Below are positions 10,601 to 21,477 of a stretch of 64,000 bases of DNA, in pieces. Made by a program: the position numbers and the translations under genes. Origin of the DNA: Cucumis sativus (Eukaryota > Streptophyta > Magnoliopsida > Cucurbitales > Cucurbitaceae). The stretch spans positions 806,001 through 870,000 of the forward strand of contig NC_026658.2 of assembly GCF_000004075.3 (NCBI RefSeq), given 5' to 3'. A model generated the notes under the pieces. That model was not told the origin of the DNA, did no database searches, and worked only from the letters and a program-made list of their open reading frames with translations. How positions within the stretch are numbered: position 1 is the first letter of the stretch; each line of letters starts with the position of its first letter.

Positions 10601-13200
10601 ATTTTAAGTCATTTCTTTTTTTTAAAAAAATAAATGAGCTTAGCAACAAAAATATAGTTTTTAAAAAATATATTTTTAAAATTTTTAAATATATTATATT
10701 GAACCAAAATATTTATCTATAAATTGATAGATATAATAGAGTATAAAAAAATTTCAATTAAGTTATTTCTAAAAAAGGGATTAATTTTTGTTTATATAAT
10801 ATGAATATGTCATCAAGTAATTATTGTATGAACATATTTGGAAACATGAGCATGGGATGGGATAAAACATGTGTGAATTAAAAAGGGGAAAAGAATATAA
10901 GAAATATTGGGTCCCATCTGCATGAGTTGGATTTCATGTGTCATTAGTATTTGAATATGTTAATTAAAGAATAATTAAGTTGATTTATCACATATATTTT
11001 TGGTAATTTCCCAAAAAAAAAAAAGAAAACAAACTTTTTAAAGAATTTTTAATACATTAAATGATAAAATAAAAGAATTCCATAATTCAAAAAAAAAAAA
11101 GTTGTTATTGGCCTTAAAATAAAAGTGTTAATTGGGTGTAATGAAATTGGAAAGGTAGAATCTTCAATCTGGAATGTTGAAAGAAATTCAAAAAATGAGG
11201 TAAGGATTAAAACAAGGTGGCTGGCCGGTTTCGCGTCAAGGGTAAGATTGTCAAAACGTACGGGTCAGCACTGGTGGACGATAAAACCTAACAATAAATC
11301 ATATTTCAAAAAGAAAAACAATTATTATTGTTATTATTTTCAGAAAATGCAACCTTAACCCTAAACTTTTAATTTGATTAAATTGGATTCTAACATAGAT
11401 TTCTTTGTTTCCTTAATTAGTTTTTTAGAGTGTTTAAAAAAACAAGTTAAGTTTTGACTGAAAAAAAATAAGTTTTGGTTTCAAGTAAGTATTTTAATTA
11501 AAAATCCCAAAATTTGTGTAAAGAGATTATGAAAAGATAAATTAAATATAAAGAAATAATAATCATCAAAACCAAAACCAAACTATTACTGAACCTTTAG
11601 AATTAATAATCATCAAAACCAAAATTTCGAATTTATATCTAATATATTTATAATATTTTATTAGATTAAATTTTTTATCCTATGATTTAGAATAAGTTAG
11701 ACTTTGGTCAATATATAATTTAATAAACCTTTCCAAAATAGTTTTTATTGACAAAGAATTTATTAAATGATTTATTTACAAAACGGCCATAATTTTTTTA
11801 AAATTTAGAATTTAACCTTGTTCTAATTATTAAACATTATTGTTAATTACATGCATGGTCACATGAAACTTTAGAAACCAAAGCTTTGCTTTAGTAGAAC
11901 CCACCATCATGATTCATGTCCTAATAAATAAATAAATAAAACCCACCGTTTTAATATTTTTATTATAACTTTTTTTCTCCAAACATTTTATTATAATTTC
12001 AAAGTATAGGATCAAAAGGAACTTTATTTATTTTATATGCTTAAAGTATATATATATCTAAAAAAAAGTCATTTTTTTAATGGTCAAAATATTTGTTATT
12101 TTAATTTTCCAGAAGAAGAAATTCTTCAATAGGTTGACAGTTGCTTATTTAGATTGTTCTATTTAAATAGGATTTGATGATTAGTAGTAGGTAAAGAAAC
12201 ATAAAAAGAGTTTATGACTTTAATATTAAAATTATACAAAAATTGAATTCTAAGTTTATAAGTAGTTTCCATAATCTAGAAGTAGTTTAGTTAATTTCCT
12301 AATTTATATATTTAATTGAACTATCAATATATTTAAAAGTTTAGAAACAACACGTGAAACTTAGGTAGTAGTGTCTTATAGCACTATGGAGTTTCTAAGA
12401 TTATCATGGAGGATATATTACTTGGTAGTGCCATTGGATTTTCGTACTAGGCCATGTCAAGTACTTGTGATCCATTCTCATTAGAAATAAAAGTATGGGT
12501 AAAATCAAGTGGATAACATCAATTGTCACTTTAAATAGTGGTATTGATCGATTGAAGCAAAGCAAGCCGATAATGTTCAATTTTTCTTGTGTTTTTTTGA
12601 GCCACATAAACAAGTTTTTCTCTAAATTACAAATTTAACAATTTTTACATAACATTTTTCATTTGAGTTTATAATTTAAACGTCCTTAATTTAGATTGAA
12701 TCAAACTTCAAATTGTCTTTGTTTTTTATTTAAATATATAATATTATTTTATTATATAATAATAAATTGATATTTTATGTATGACCTACTATTAGTAACA
12801 CGTAGTTAGTTCAAGTGATTATACTATTAAAAAATATATATATGTAAAGGTAGATTTTTATACAATGTTTCATGATTTTTTTATCATATAGTGAAAAAAA
12901 TCACCGACGTTGAGATCATGAATATGTAAAAGTATAATGAAAACGTTGAGATGTTGATTAAAGTTTTAATAGTTTAGTATAATAAACAAAATTAGTACTT
13001 TTTTAAAAAACTTAATGTTAATAAAAAAACTAAATTGGATTTTCTACTACCAAATCCACATTGATTAAAATATTAATAATGTAACGGAAAAAAAGAAGAA
13101 GAAAAAAGAGATAATATAGAATGGATGTTGACTAAGTTGTCACATTATGTGACAATTTTTTTTTTCTCTCTCTCTATTAATTAAATTAAATTATTTCTTC
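7670..13200. other. Long AT-rich intergenic region
   Basis: About 5.5 kb of low-complexity AT-rich DNA. Reading frames at 8501-8770, 9606-9806, 11125-11358 and 12404-12613 are short, biased in composition and without a recognisable domain. A small GC-richer patch lies at about 11215-11285. No transposase, reverse transcriptase or RNA gene was recognised. The end of the stretch becomes the CT-rich promoter of the MASS gene. Confidence 0.6.
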
Positions 13201-13325
13201 TTCTTCTCTCTCTTCCTATATATCATAGAGAAGCCTCTCAAAGAGCAAAAAGGGGAAAAAACAGAGCAAAATTCTGTGTTAATTTTGAGGGAAGAAAAAA
13301 AAAAATCAATCAAAAGCTTTTGGCT
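13150..13325 (+). promoter_or_regulatory. Core promoter and 5' UTR of the MASS gene
   Basis: A CT-rich tract (TTTTTCTCTCTCTCT, near 13161-13175, and CTTCTTCTTCTCTCTCTTCC, near 13198-13216) is followed by a TATA-like CTATATATCA at 13216-13225. The start codon lies about 100 nt further on, after an A-rich leader. The combination of CT tract and TATA box is common in plant core promoters. Confidence 0.55.
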
Positions 13326-13688
13326 ATGGAGGGTTTGCAGAGATCTGCAGTTTCATTCCGGCGGCAAGGCTCATCGGGATTAGTTTGGGACGATCGGTTT
13401 TTGTCCGGCGAGTTGAAGCAAACGGCGACGACGTCGGAGAAAGAATCGGAAGAGAATCAAGATCAAGGGAAGTCAACGGCGGCGGCGGCGGCGGCGGCAG
13501 TGGAGCCGATCAGTATTACGATCGAGAGGAGCCGATCCAACGGTGGGCGTGGGTATCGAACTGGGAAAGTGTCGCCGGCGATTGAGCCACCGTCGCCGAA
13601 GGTATCGGCCTGTGGATTCTGTAGCGCGTTTGGGAAACCGGCGAAGAAGAGTCGCCGGACGAAAACTGGTAAGCGTAGATCGAGGTAA
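13326..13688 (+). CDS. MAPK kinase substrate protein (MASS-like)
   Basis: A single-exon gene of 120 aa, nearly the length of Arabidopsis At1g80180 and At1g15400 (MASS family). The conserved N-terminal block 'LQRSAVSFRRQGSSGLVWDD' is at residues 3-22. The middle holds 'ITIERSRSNGG' and 'RGYRTGKVSPAIEPPSPK', whose two Ser-Pro sites are the expected MAPK phosphorylation sites. Then come 'GFCSAFGKPAKK' and a basic tail ending RRSR. Arabidopsis MASS proteins are MAPK substrates that influence stomatal development. The usable ATG is at 13326; the reading frame opens six bases earlier without an ATG. An alanine tract of eight residues, encoded by a GCG/GGC microsatellite at about 13478-13500, is a local oddity likely to vary in length between accessions. 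Confidence 0.9.
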   Translation: MEGLQRSAVSFRRQGSSGLVWDDRFLSGELKQTATTSEKESEENQDQGKSTAAAAAAAVEPISITIERSRSNGGRGYRTGKVSPAIEPPSPKVSACGFCSAFGKPAKKSRRTKTGKRRSR

Positions 13689-14248
13689 GGAACGGAATTT
13701 TCTCCGGCGTCGGCGGCGGCGATTTTGCCGGTGGTCTGTGAGAGAAGAGTGAGAGTTTTGGAAATAGAAAGAAAAAAAAGAAAAAGAAAAAGAAAAATAG
13801 AAGGAAATTAGGTTTTGTGGGAATTATATATTTTTAATTTTAAAATCATGTTCTTGTGGCTTTTTTTGTTACTCTTTTAGATCTTAGAATTGTAATTTGT
13901 GTATAAATTAATATATATATAAATATGTATTTTGTGTTTGTTTAATTTCAAATCTTTATGTGTAAATTATTAAACTAAAATTTCTCCCAAATTTGCCTTC
14001 TCATCTCTATCCCTTCTAGATCTTAATTCTTAAATCAATTCTGAACTTTTTGAGCATCGTTACGTATAGAAATATATTGATTGATAAGGTATAAATGAGT
14101 AATTAGGAATTGATATTCCTTAATTGTAACTCTCGAAGGGAAATTGGAAGAGATTTGATTAATTAGTAGTAATATTTAAGAGAGAAAATAGAGATATGGT
14201 GATTTTCCAAATTTAGAGAGAGTAAGATCAAATTGAATTTGAAGGAGA

Positions 14249-14275
14249 AGAAAAGAAAAGAAAAGAAAAGAAAAA
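14249..14275. repeat. (AAAAG)n microsatellite
   Basis: About five consecutive AAAAG units downstream of the MASS gene. Confidence 0.85.
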
Positions 14276-14846
14276 GAGTAATGAATGTTGGAGGTTGATA
14301 TGGTATTTTGGTGATCCCAAAGAGATATGGGGTATAATGTCAGCTCATCTGTCTCATAATAAAAGTCCCACAGCTTGATGCAATATTCTCTATGTTCTCT
14401 TTTACTTATTGGCTATACTTAGAACAAATACAATTTTACATATTTCTTACCAACTCTAAGCTTAAATTTGGAATTGAATACTTTTTCTTCTGTAAGGTGG
14501 AGTTTTGATGTGGTGTTTTACATTTGATTTGGTTGATATTTTTTTAATTAAAGAAAGGATTAAATATTTGACCCCTCAATTTTAGAATAGTAGGTAATGG
14601 TTTGACCATTTTAACTATGGGTAGGTTGGATATGGCCTTTATGCTCAATATTGTTGTGTTTTATTCTTATTATTTTCTAGTTTTTTTTTTTTTGTAGGAT
14701 ATAATATAATTGGAAGGATTATGACTAGATTTAAACTTGGTTTATAAACATCTTAATCTTGGTTTATAAACTTGATTTATTGATTTAAATAGTTACAACA
14801 ATTTCAAATTGTTCCTAAATATATGATATTTGAAAACTAAATTGTT

Positions 14847-14904
14847 CCTAAATTTAAGGTTTAAATACTAGATTATCTTTACTTTCCTAAATTTAAGGTT
14901 TAAA

Positions 14905-14909
<5 letters not shown>
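14847..14909. repeat. 24-bp direct repeat pair beside a long AT microsatellite
   Basis: CCTAAATTTAAGGTTTAAAT plus ACTA occurs at 14847-14870 and again, identical, at 14886-14909, just before the (AT)n tract. Slippage or a short tandem duplication explains it. Confidence 0.8.

Positions 14910-14984
<75 letters not shown>
14908..14984. repeat. Long (AT)n microsatellite
   Basis: About 38 uninterrupted AT dinucleotides, one of the longest simple repeats in the window and likely polymorphic. Confidence 0.95.
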
Positions 14985-14990
<6 letters not shown>

Positions 14991-17719
14991 ATGTAGGGAT
15001 GAAATTGGTTTATTTAACATAAAATGAGCATACATTATAAAATATGTTCAAACCTTTGAAAAAGAAAATTCCAATTATAGCATAGGAGGGGTGCTAGCTC
15101 TTGTGATTGCTATTGAATTGAGTGCTTTGGTTGCTTAATTTTGGGTGTTTTATTAGTTGACTTTTTGTTCATACAAACAGTGCCAATTTTACGTTTAGTA
15201 TATCAATTTTAAAAGTATTATCTTTATTTTAGGGTCAATTATACTTTTATAATACATGAGTTTTCAAAATTTATTAAAATCATATTATCTCGTATTACTT
15301 TTATATCATTTAATTACTTAAAAAAATCAAACAAAAAAAATACTATCATAATCTTTTCAATCCATTTAAAAAAATTTGGAAACAAGAAAAATACGTTTTA
15401 AAAATTCAAAAACCAAATGAGTTTATTTTTGTAAAGGGAGAGACTAAAAATGTTCATTTCTAAGATGTAATGACCAAATGCACACATTCATTAAAACTTA
15501 AGGATTAAAAAAAATCATTTTCTCTCAAACTTTCCATCCTTCTTCCAAATGACGTTGAATAAACTTGACTTTTGTTATTTTTTTTTTAATTTAACAAAAA
15601 TAATCAATCTTTGTTTAAACTTAACAAAAACCATACACATAACCTAAAATACAATTTCATATAATTATTTAAATTAACAATAGTAATTATTTGAGAGATT
15701 TTTAAATCTAATTTAAAAACTTTCAAAACTAAAATAATTTATTTTGAAGATTGGAAACTAAAATGATACATATTGAAAACTTAAACATTAAAAAGATATA
15801 TTTTTTTCAAGATTAAGTATTGTGATGATGTTTTTGATAAATTGGTTAAACGTATACACAAATTCAACATATAAGATATTCTTTCTCTCATTCTAGATGA
15901 ACATACAAGAAAAATTGTAAAAAAAGTTATAGTTCGTCTCTAAAATTTCTTCCAAAATAGTAGAATTGACCACCTTCTCTTTCAACAATCGTGTCAATCG
16001 TGTTAGACTATAAATCTTGAGATGTAACCGCCTTGTAACCTATTGACTATGACTCACATCTCAATAAACAAAGGATCGCGTTTGAACCACTCTTTATGAT
16101 CATGTAAAATTTTGGACTAGAACCCTAACAAACCTTGTTCATGCCATCGATATATCCAACGTTACATGATAGAGACATATAATAAATAATTGAGGAAGGG
16201 AAGAAAGTAATGAAGAAGAGTCCACACCCACTAACTCCATCTGCATCGCAACGATAGAGGTGTCTGACCACATCCTCTCTAGCGCTCGCACACATCGTTA
16301 CACTGATCACATCCCTCGAACTCAATAACAAAAGGTTAGGGAAAAGAGTAAGAGAAGAAGGGGTTGGGAATTGATTCGAGGAAAGTGGTCCAATTTTGAT
16401 ATATGTGGAGATATTGAGAGATTAGCATATCTACAAATTAATGAATACATAAATAAATATTAGGGACCAGCATGGACTTCACCTTCTCATCATTTATTCT
16501 ACACTTATACATTAGTTTTCATTCTAACCCACCAAAAATTCCATATATATTAATAACAATATTAATCAAAATAAATCATTTTCTTCATTGCATTCAATTT
16601 CTACTGATATTTTCAACCAAATTTAAATATTAAAAGTGTTGATCTTTTACAACTTTTCAGGTCTATTTTTATAAATCTAATAACTAAAAAAATATATTTT
16701 TAAAACTTAGAAATAATAATGCACGTTAGACTAAAAAGTTAAAATTATATTCACAAGCCCAAAGTATTTAGATAAAGAAGCATAACATATCGCTCATGAA
16801 GTGTCTTAGGGATATATTAAGGTGGATCAACTTAGCTTGTAAAATATATGTCAATTAAGAAATAATAGATTTTTGCTAATATCTCGAGCAATGAAAACAA
16901 CTTTAATATCACCAAAGTTACACTTAATCGTCCGTGATTGTTAGATGAGTATTATAAATAGCTTGACCCCATTTGACTACCCAAAAGAGAAGACCAACGA
17001 TAATTAGTAATCTCCATAATACGCTTTGCCTGATTAAATGAATTACGATCGGTACCACATTTGTGTGTGAAAATATTTTACACAAATCAACTAATACTTT
17101 TTCATTCCCAAGGGATTTAAAAAAAAATACACACAAACTAAAAATCTATATTCTACTTTTAGTCCTTAAAATTTTGACTTAAATTTATTTAAATGTCATT
17201 TCGATGCATACATGTTATTTAATATATATTACTACTAATAATAATCTTAAATATGAGAAAAATTGCATCAAAGGATAAAAACATTTAGCAAAAACCAATG
17301 TGTAATTTTTTACATCTTACGAATATGACAAAATTAATGATATTAGACGACTATCAAAGAGTAATAGTAGGACTATCAAACGATAATCATAAAGCTATTA
17401 AAGGCTATTAGTGCATCATAAGAAAAAGAAAAATGATGACGACGTAATAATAGCATTTTTGTTTTCTCCCTCATTTGGACCAACAAATAAAAAGTATATA
17501 TGCAAGATTTTTTAATTAAATAAAATTTAAAACTATAAAATATTCATCTCTCATACCCTTCTCTTGTAACGTCGGAGAGTGACTACGTCAATGAACTTCA
17601 TCTTTCATCACCACTAGTATTTAACGTAAAAAAAAGCGCATACTACTTTTCTATCTCGTTACTTATTAAATGAATAAGACGACGTTTCATTCATAAATTT
17701 GGGAAAAGACATACTCTCT

Positions 17720-17945
17720 TCATATCTTTTTTTTTAATGTTAAAGTGTATTGACATGAAAGCTTTGCATATAACTCACTATAATCAATTTAGAAAACCTC
17801 ATCTCTTCATAAATTAGAACAAAAAAGAATAGACATGTCATATCTCTTTTTAATGTTAAAGAGAGTGACGTCAAAGCTTTAACGCTCACCATTAATAATG
17901 TAAAGTATTTAATCTCTTCATAAGTTATAAAAAACGATGGACACG
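17720..17945. repeat. Diverged tandem duplication, two ~110-bp units
   Basis: Both halves share, in the same order, CTTTTTTTTTAATGTTAAAG-like sequence, GACRTSAAAGCTTT, ATCTCTTCATAARTTA and GAYATGTCA/GACACGTCA. The first unit is about 17720-17830 and the second about 17831-17945. The minus-strand translation shows the same duplication as two related peptide halves, but with no sign of a real gene. Confidence 0.6.
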
Positions 17946-18708
17946 TCATTTATCCCTTGGAAAGAACTTATTCACAATAACAAAAATAACAACAACCTAT
18001 ACATGTGGTATTAGTTAATACTTTTTTTTCTTCTGACAAATGGTATTACTTTAGTTTATCTACTTACGTTAGCTCTTTGTTGTTTCCCAAAAAAAAGAAT
18101 AACCAATTACCAACTAAGTGCTTTTGGAAAATAGCATGAGCTTTCCTTCTAAACAAGGAACTCAATTAAATCTAAACAACTTTGCCTTACTCGTTTCTGG
18201 AAAATTCTTTCAATTCTTACCCATCTTAAGCTTTCAATTTCATTGAATTATATCTTAAACTTACGTAAATATTCTACCTTTAATGTTAAAACCAAAAGTT
18301 GCTTTAATTTAAACCTTATGTTAAGTTATCGTTAAAAAAAATTAGCACATGTATTTAAATATTATGTATACCCATACACACGTATCTTGATTTGTTCAAG
18401 TTCATTGTGTGTCGTCTAGGTTCAAGTATACGGTTGTCCATCTCGATTAATACTATTGTTCTTTATCTTTTCTAACTGAAATAGTTGAATTTTTAATCAA
18501 ATAAATAAAAACAAAGCTTTTATAAACTTTTTCACTTAGTTTTTACAACTTAGCTTAGTTCATAAAAACATTGGATGGAAGGTGTTTATAAACTTCATTC
18601 CAAAAGCTAAAAACTAAAAAGTTGAATTACTATATAGCCTAAAAAAGTTGAATTACTATAGAGCCTAAATAATTATTGCACAATTGTAACCATACAAGCA
18701 AAATTTCC

Positions 18709-18713
<5 letters not shown>

Positions 18714-18763
<50 letters not shown>

Positions 18764-18806
18764 ATATATATATTATATTATATATATATAATATATATAT
18801 ATATAA
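18714..18806. repeat. AT microsatellite cluster
   Basis: Several (AT)n blocks interrupted by single TA shifts, ending just before the SINE-like fragment. Confidence 0.9.
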
Positions 18807-18829
18807 ATAGTTGTGAACATGTCAATCCA

Positions 18830-18900
18830 AACATAGCTTAGTGGATAAGACATGAATTGTCATTTCAAAGGTTGATGGTTCGATCCTCCACGTTACAATT
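18830..18900 (+). mobile_element. tRNA-derived SINE-like fragment
   Basis: TAGCTTAGTGG at 18834-18844 fits the RNA polymerase III A box, and GGTTCGATCC at 18877-18886 fits the B box. The 32-nt gap between them is right for a tRNA-type promoter. The sequence between and around them does not fold as an intact tRNA by eye and lacks a clear acceptor stem, so a SINE head or a tRNA relic is more likely than a functional tRNA. Confidence 0.45.
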
Positions 18901-19181
18901 GTTGTTGAAGATTGAACTATCAACATTTGAGATGGTAATAGATGTCTTATTCATTGAACCACGTTTGAACTGATTATAACAATTGTTTTTCATAAAATTT
19001 TTAAAGCTCAAAATAATTATTAAATTGTATTTCAATTCAACAAAACAAACACTTGGTTGAATGTAATAAAAAAATTCAGTTAAATTCCAATTCTCTGAGT
19101 CTCCTTTCTTTCCTTGGATATAAAGCCAATCTGGATATTCAATCTTAACGAACTCGAGGCTAATGTCAATGCAGGCTGGGG

Positions 19182-21477
19182 TTAGCGAGCTCCAAGCTTG
19201 GGGCAACCCTCAGCAAGAGGTAAAGTCAAATTTTCAGTTGTTCTGAATGTTCGAGGCACCATCTTGTCGACATAAAGGGTTCCATCCAAATGATCACATT
19301 CGTGCTGTAAGATTCGAGCCTGCCATCCTGAAGCGTCCACCTTGATAGGATTCCCATCTCGATCGAAACCAGCTACCTCAACATCAAGATAGCGTTCTAC
19401 CACTGCTCTAAATCCATCAACACTACAAGGTAGAAAAATAAAGGAATAAATCATGGATGACAAGACATGAAAGAACACACAGTCAGAGAGAAATCCTCAA
19501 GTAAAACAATAGTGATTTCATCAATGATAGTAAAGAATAGACTTCAGATACAGCCTCAACTGGAAACAATCTGTTAAAAGGAAAAATTAGAAAAGAGCAA
19601 GAAAGCTGGAGACTATTATACTGTCACATCATCCAGATTATCTAAATGAAAGAAGGGACTAAACAGTTCATCTTTCTCATAAACTATAATTTCGAAGTGT
19701 AGAAAAACAACGCTACTGTGGCATCATTTTACGTTAGGAATATGACTTCTTTGGTTTTCATACATATTAGAAGTGTTAATTGAGAGGTTAATATTAGTTA
19801 GTCTGTTAAAAGTGGATATTAGTACATAACAGCTTGCACAGAGTGGTGTGCTTTTGTTTAGGAGGGCAAGCAAGCCACTGATCATTAACTCAATTGAATC
19901 CAAAAGAAACTTCTACGTTCGATTGATTGAGCCCCTATTGCCTATCCACGGCTTTGGAACCACATCAATGTTTTAACATTGAGTCAAATTGAACATTGAA
20001 GAGATTAGGTCTATAATCTCAAAGTGTAAATAATCAATGCTACTGCGGCATCATTTTTATTGTAGGATGGAGCCTGTACTCGAAAGCATATAAATTCCAC
20101 TCGCACATTTGTTTTTGGTATTTGTGAGTGTTTGGACCAACTTACGCATACTTGAACTAATCTCATGGACAACACACTTAATCCTATAACATTTAGATGT
20201 CAAAGAAATTTGTAGGTGTTTCTTTTAGGTTATTAAAACCTAGGTAGGTGACCACAACAAATTGAACTCATAACCTCTTAGCCCTTTATCAAGGTCAACT
20301 CATGATAGTTTATTCGCTACACATATTTTCTAGGATAAAGAGAAAAAGTAAACTAACTTTTAAGAAATGATCGAGCAAGTACTTTGGAAGTTCATTTTCC
20401 ATTTCGCAAATTAGCAAGATGGGACCTGAGAGCATGTAAGGAAGAAGAAGGAAAGGGAAAGGGAAGGGGAGAGAAACAATAAATTGGTTTTGCAAACCAC
20501 TTCAGAGAAAGAACTAAAAGAGAAAAGTGGATTGCCAATCTGCATCTTACCTGAGGCACCCTTCAAAAAACAACGCAGTCTTGTTGCTTTTACTTTTTAG
20601 CTTTGGGTTTATGATCACCTGACTCAACAGAACTAACAAATTGTAAAGTGAAAATTGGTGAACATAAAAAACAAAGATAGAAATTCAATTCAATTTGCTT
20701 TCTCATTAATATATAACCATACCAGAAGATCAAAGGAGCGCCTATCTTGTGCTTTGATCTCCTCCTTAGGTGCATAACTTATATATTCTTTAGTATCTTC
20801 CAAAACAATTATCTACAACAAATGTACAACGAAACACTTAATATTGAATCCAAATTCAAGGTTTTTCAATGAAATTTCACATTTGGAGAACTCAAAGAAA
20901 CCCGAAACCCCATCAAACACAGCCCCAATAACAAGCAAATGGAGAAAAATTTCAACAACACAGCCCCATCAATCACAATTTCGGCTGCCAAATATCACAT
21001 TTCCAATTCACATAGCAAACAAATAATAAAAAAACAGAGTAAGGATTAGATGCACGAGTAATTTCAACTGACCCTTAATGGAATTCCAATCTGGGGAGCT
21101 GCAAGACCGACTCCAGGAGCCTTCCTCATGGTCAAAATCATATCGTCGATTATCTTCTGAACCTTCTCCGATCCTATTTCCTTAGGATCAACTTCACGAG
21201 CAGGCTCGTGCAAAACTGGGTCACCAGCCTTCACAATCGACGGTAAGCTCATTTTCTTCTGCTCTCCGAGACCAAGAAACCAACCGGCTTTGGCAATGGA
21301 AGTTGAAGAGGAACTGTAGGTTTTGGGGACGGGGATGAACTTTGGAATGTTGGGCGATGAAGAAATGGGCCTGTGGATAAGTTTTCGAAAATTAGGTGGA
21401 AGTAAAGAAGGTTTGCGACACCTTTCGGCAAGAGAGATTGGGAAGAGACGGAAGGAGAATCGGTGAATTGCCTCCAT
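19182..21477 (-). CDS. PDF1A: Peptide deformylase 1A, chloroplast/mitochondrial
   Basis: Four exons on the minus strand: 21073-21477, 20723-20812, 20551-20618 and 19182-19422. All introns are GT-AG and the frame is kept, giving 267 aa. PDF1A removes the formyl group from N-formylmethionine of nascent organelle proteins, using a metal ion. All three PDF motifs are present: 'GVGLAAPQ' at the end of exon 1, 'EGCLS' split by the 1,128-nt intron 3, and 'QHECDHLDG' in exon 4, supplying the Cys and two His metal ligands. The first ~60 residues are Ser/Arg/Pro-rich, as in a dual-targeting transit peptide. The ATG at 21477 is the first real one; the frame extends 12 nt upstream only through a GTG. The sequence from '[18 protein letters not shown]' onward is the mature enzyme. 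Confidence 0.95.

Larger units (their letters stand above)
13689..19181. other. AT-rich intergenic region with microsatellites and a SINE-like fragment
   Basis: No gene was recognised. It contains an (AAAAG)n tract near 14249-14275, a 24-bp direct repeat (14847-14870 and 14886-14909) beside a very long (AT)n at 14908-14984, a diverged ~110-bp tandem duplication at about 17720-17945, an AT microsatellite cluster at 18714-18806 and a tRNA-like box A/box B fragment at 18830-18900. Short reading frames at 16125-16331 and 16924-17136 have no recognisable domain. Confidence 0.6.

Noticed and set aside
11125-11358. 77-codon frame with a GC-richer core
   Set aside because: No recognisable family and ends in Tyr/Lys low complexity; possibly a decayed fragment but not supportable as a gene.
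13385-13752. Two further frames overlapping the MASS gene
   Set aside because: They are shadows of the GC-rich coding region; the MASS frame matches a known family across its full length.
17740-17949. 69-codon minus-strand frame with two similar halves
   Set aside because: The halves simply reflect the DNA tandem duplication; no start context or domain supports a protein.
18830-18900. Functional tRNA gene
   Set aside because: A and B boxes are good, but no intact acceptor and anticodon stems are visible, so a SINE-like relic is more likely.
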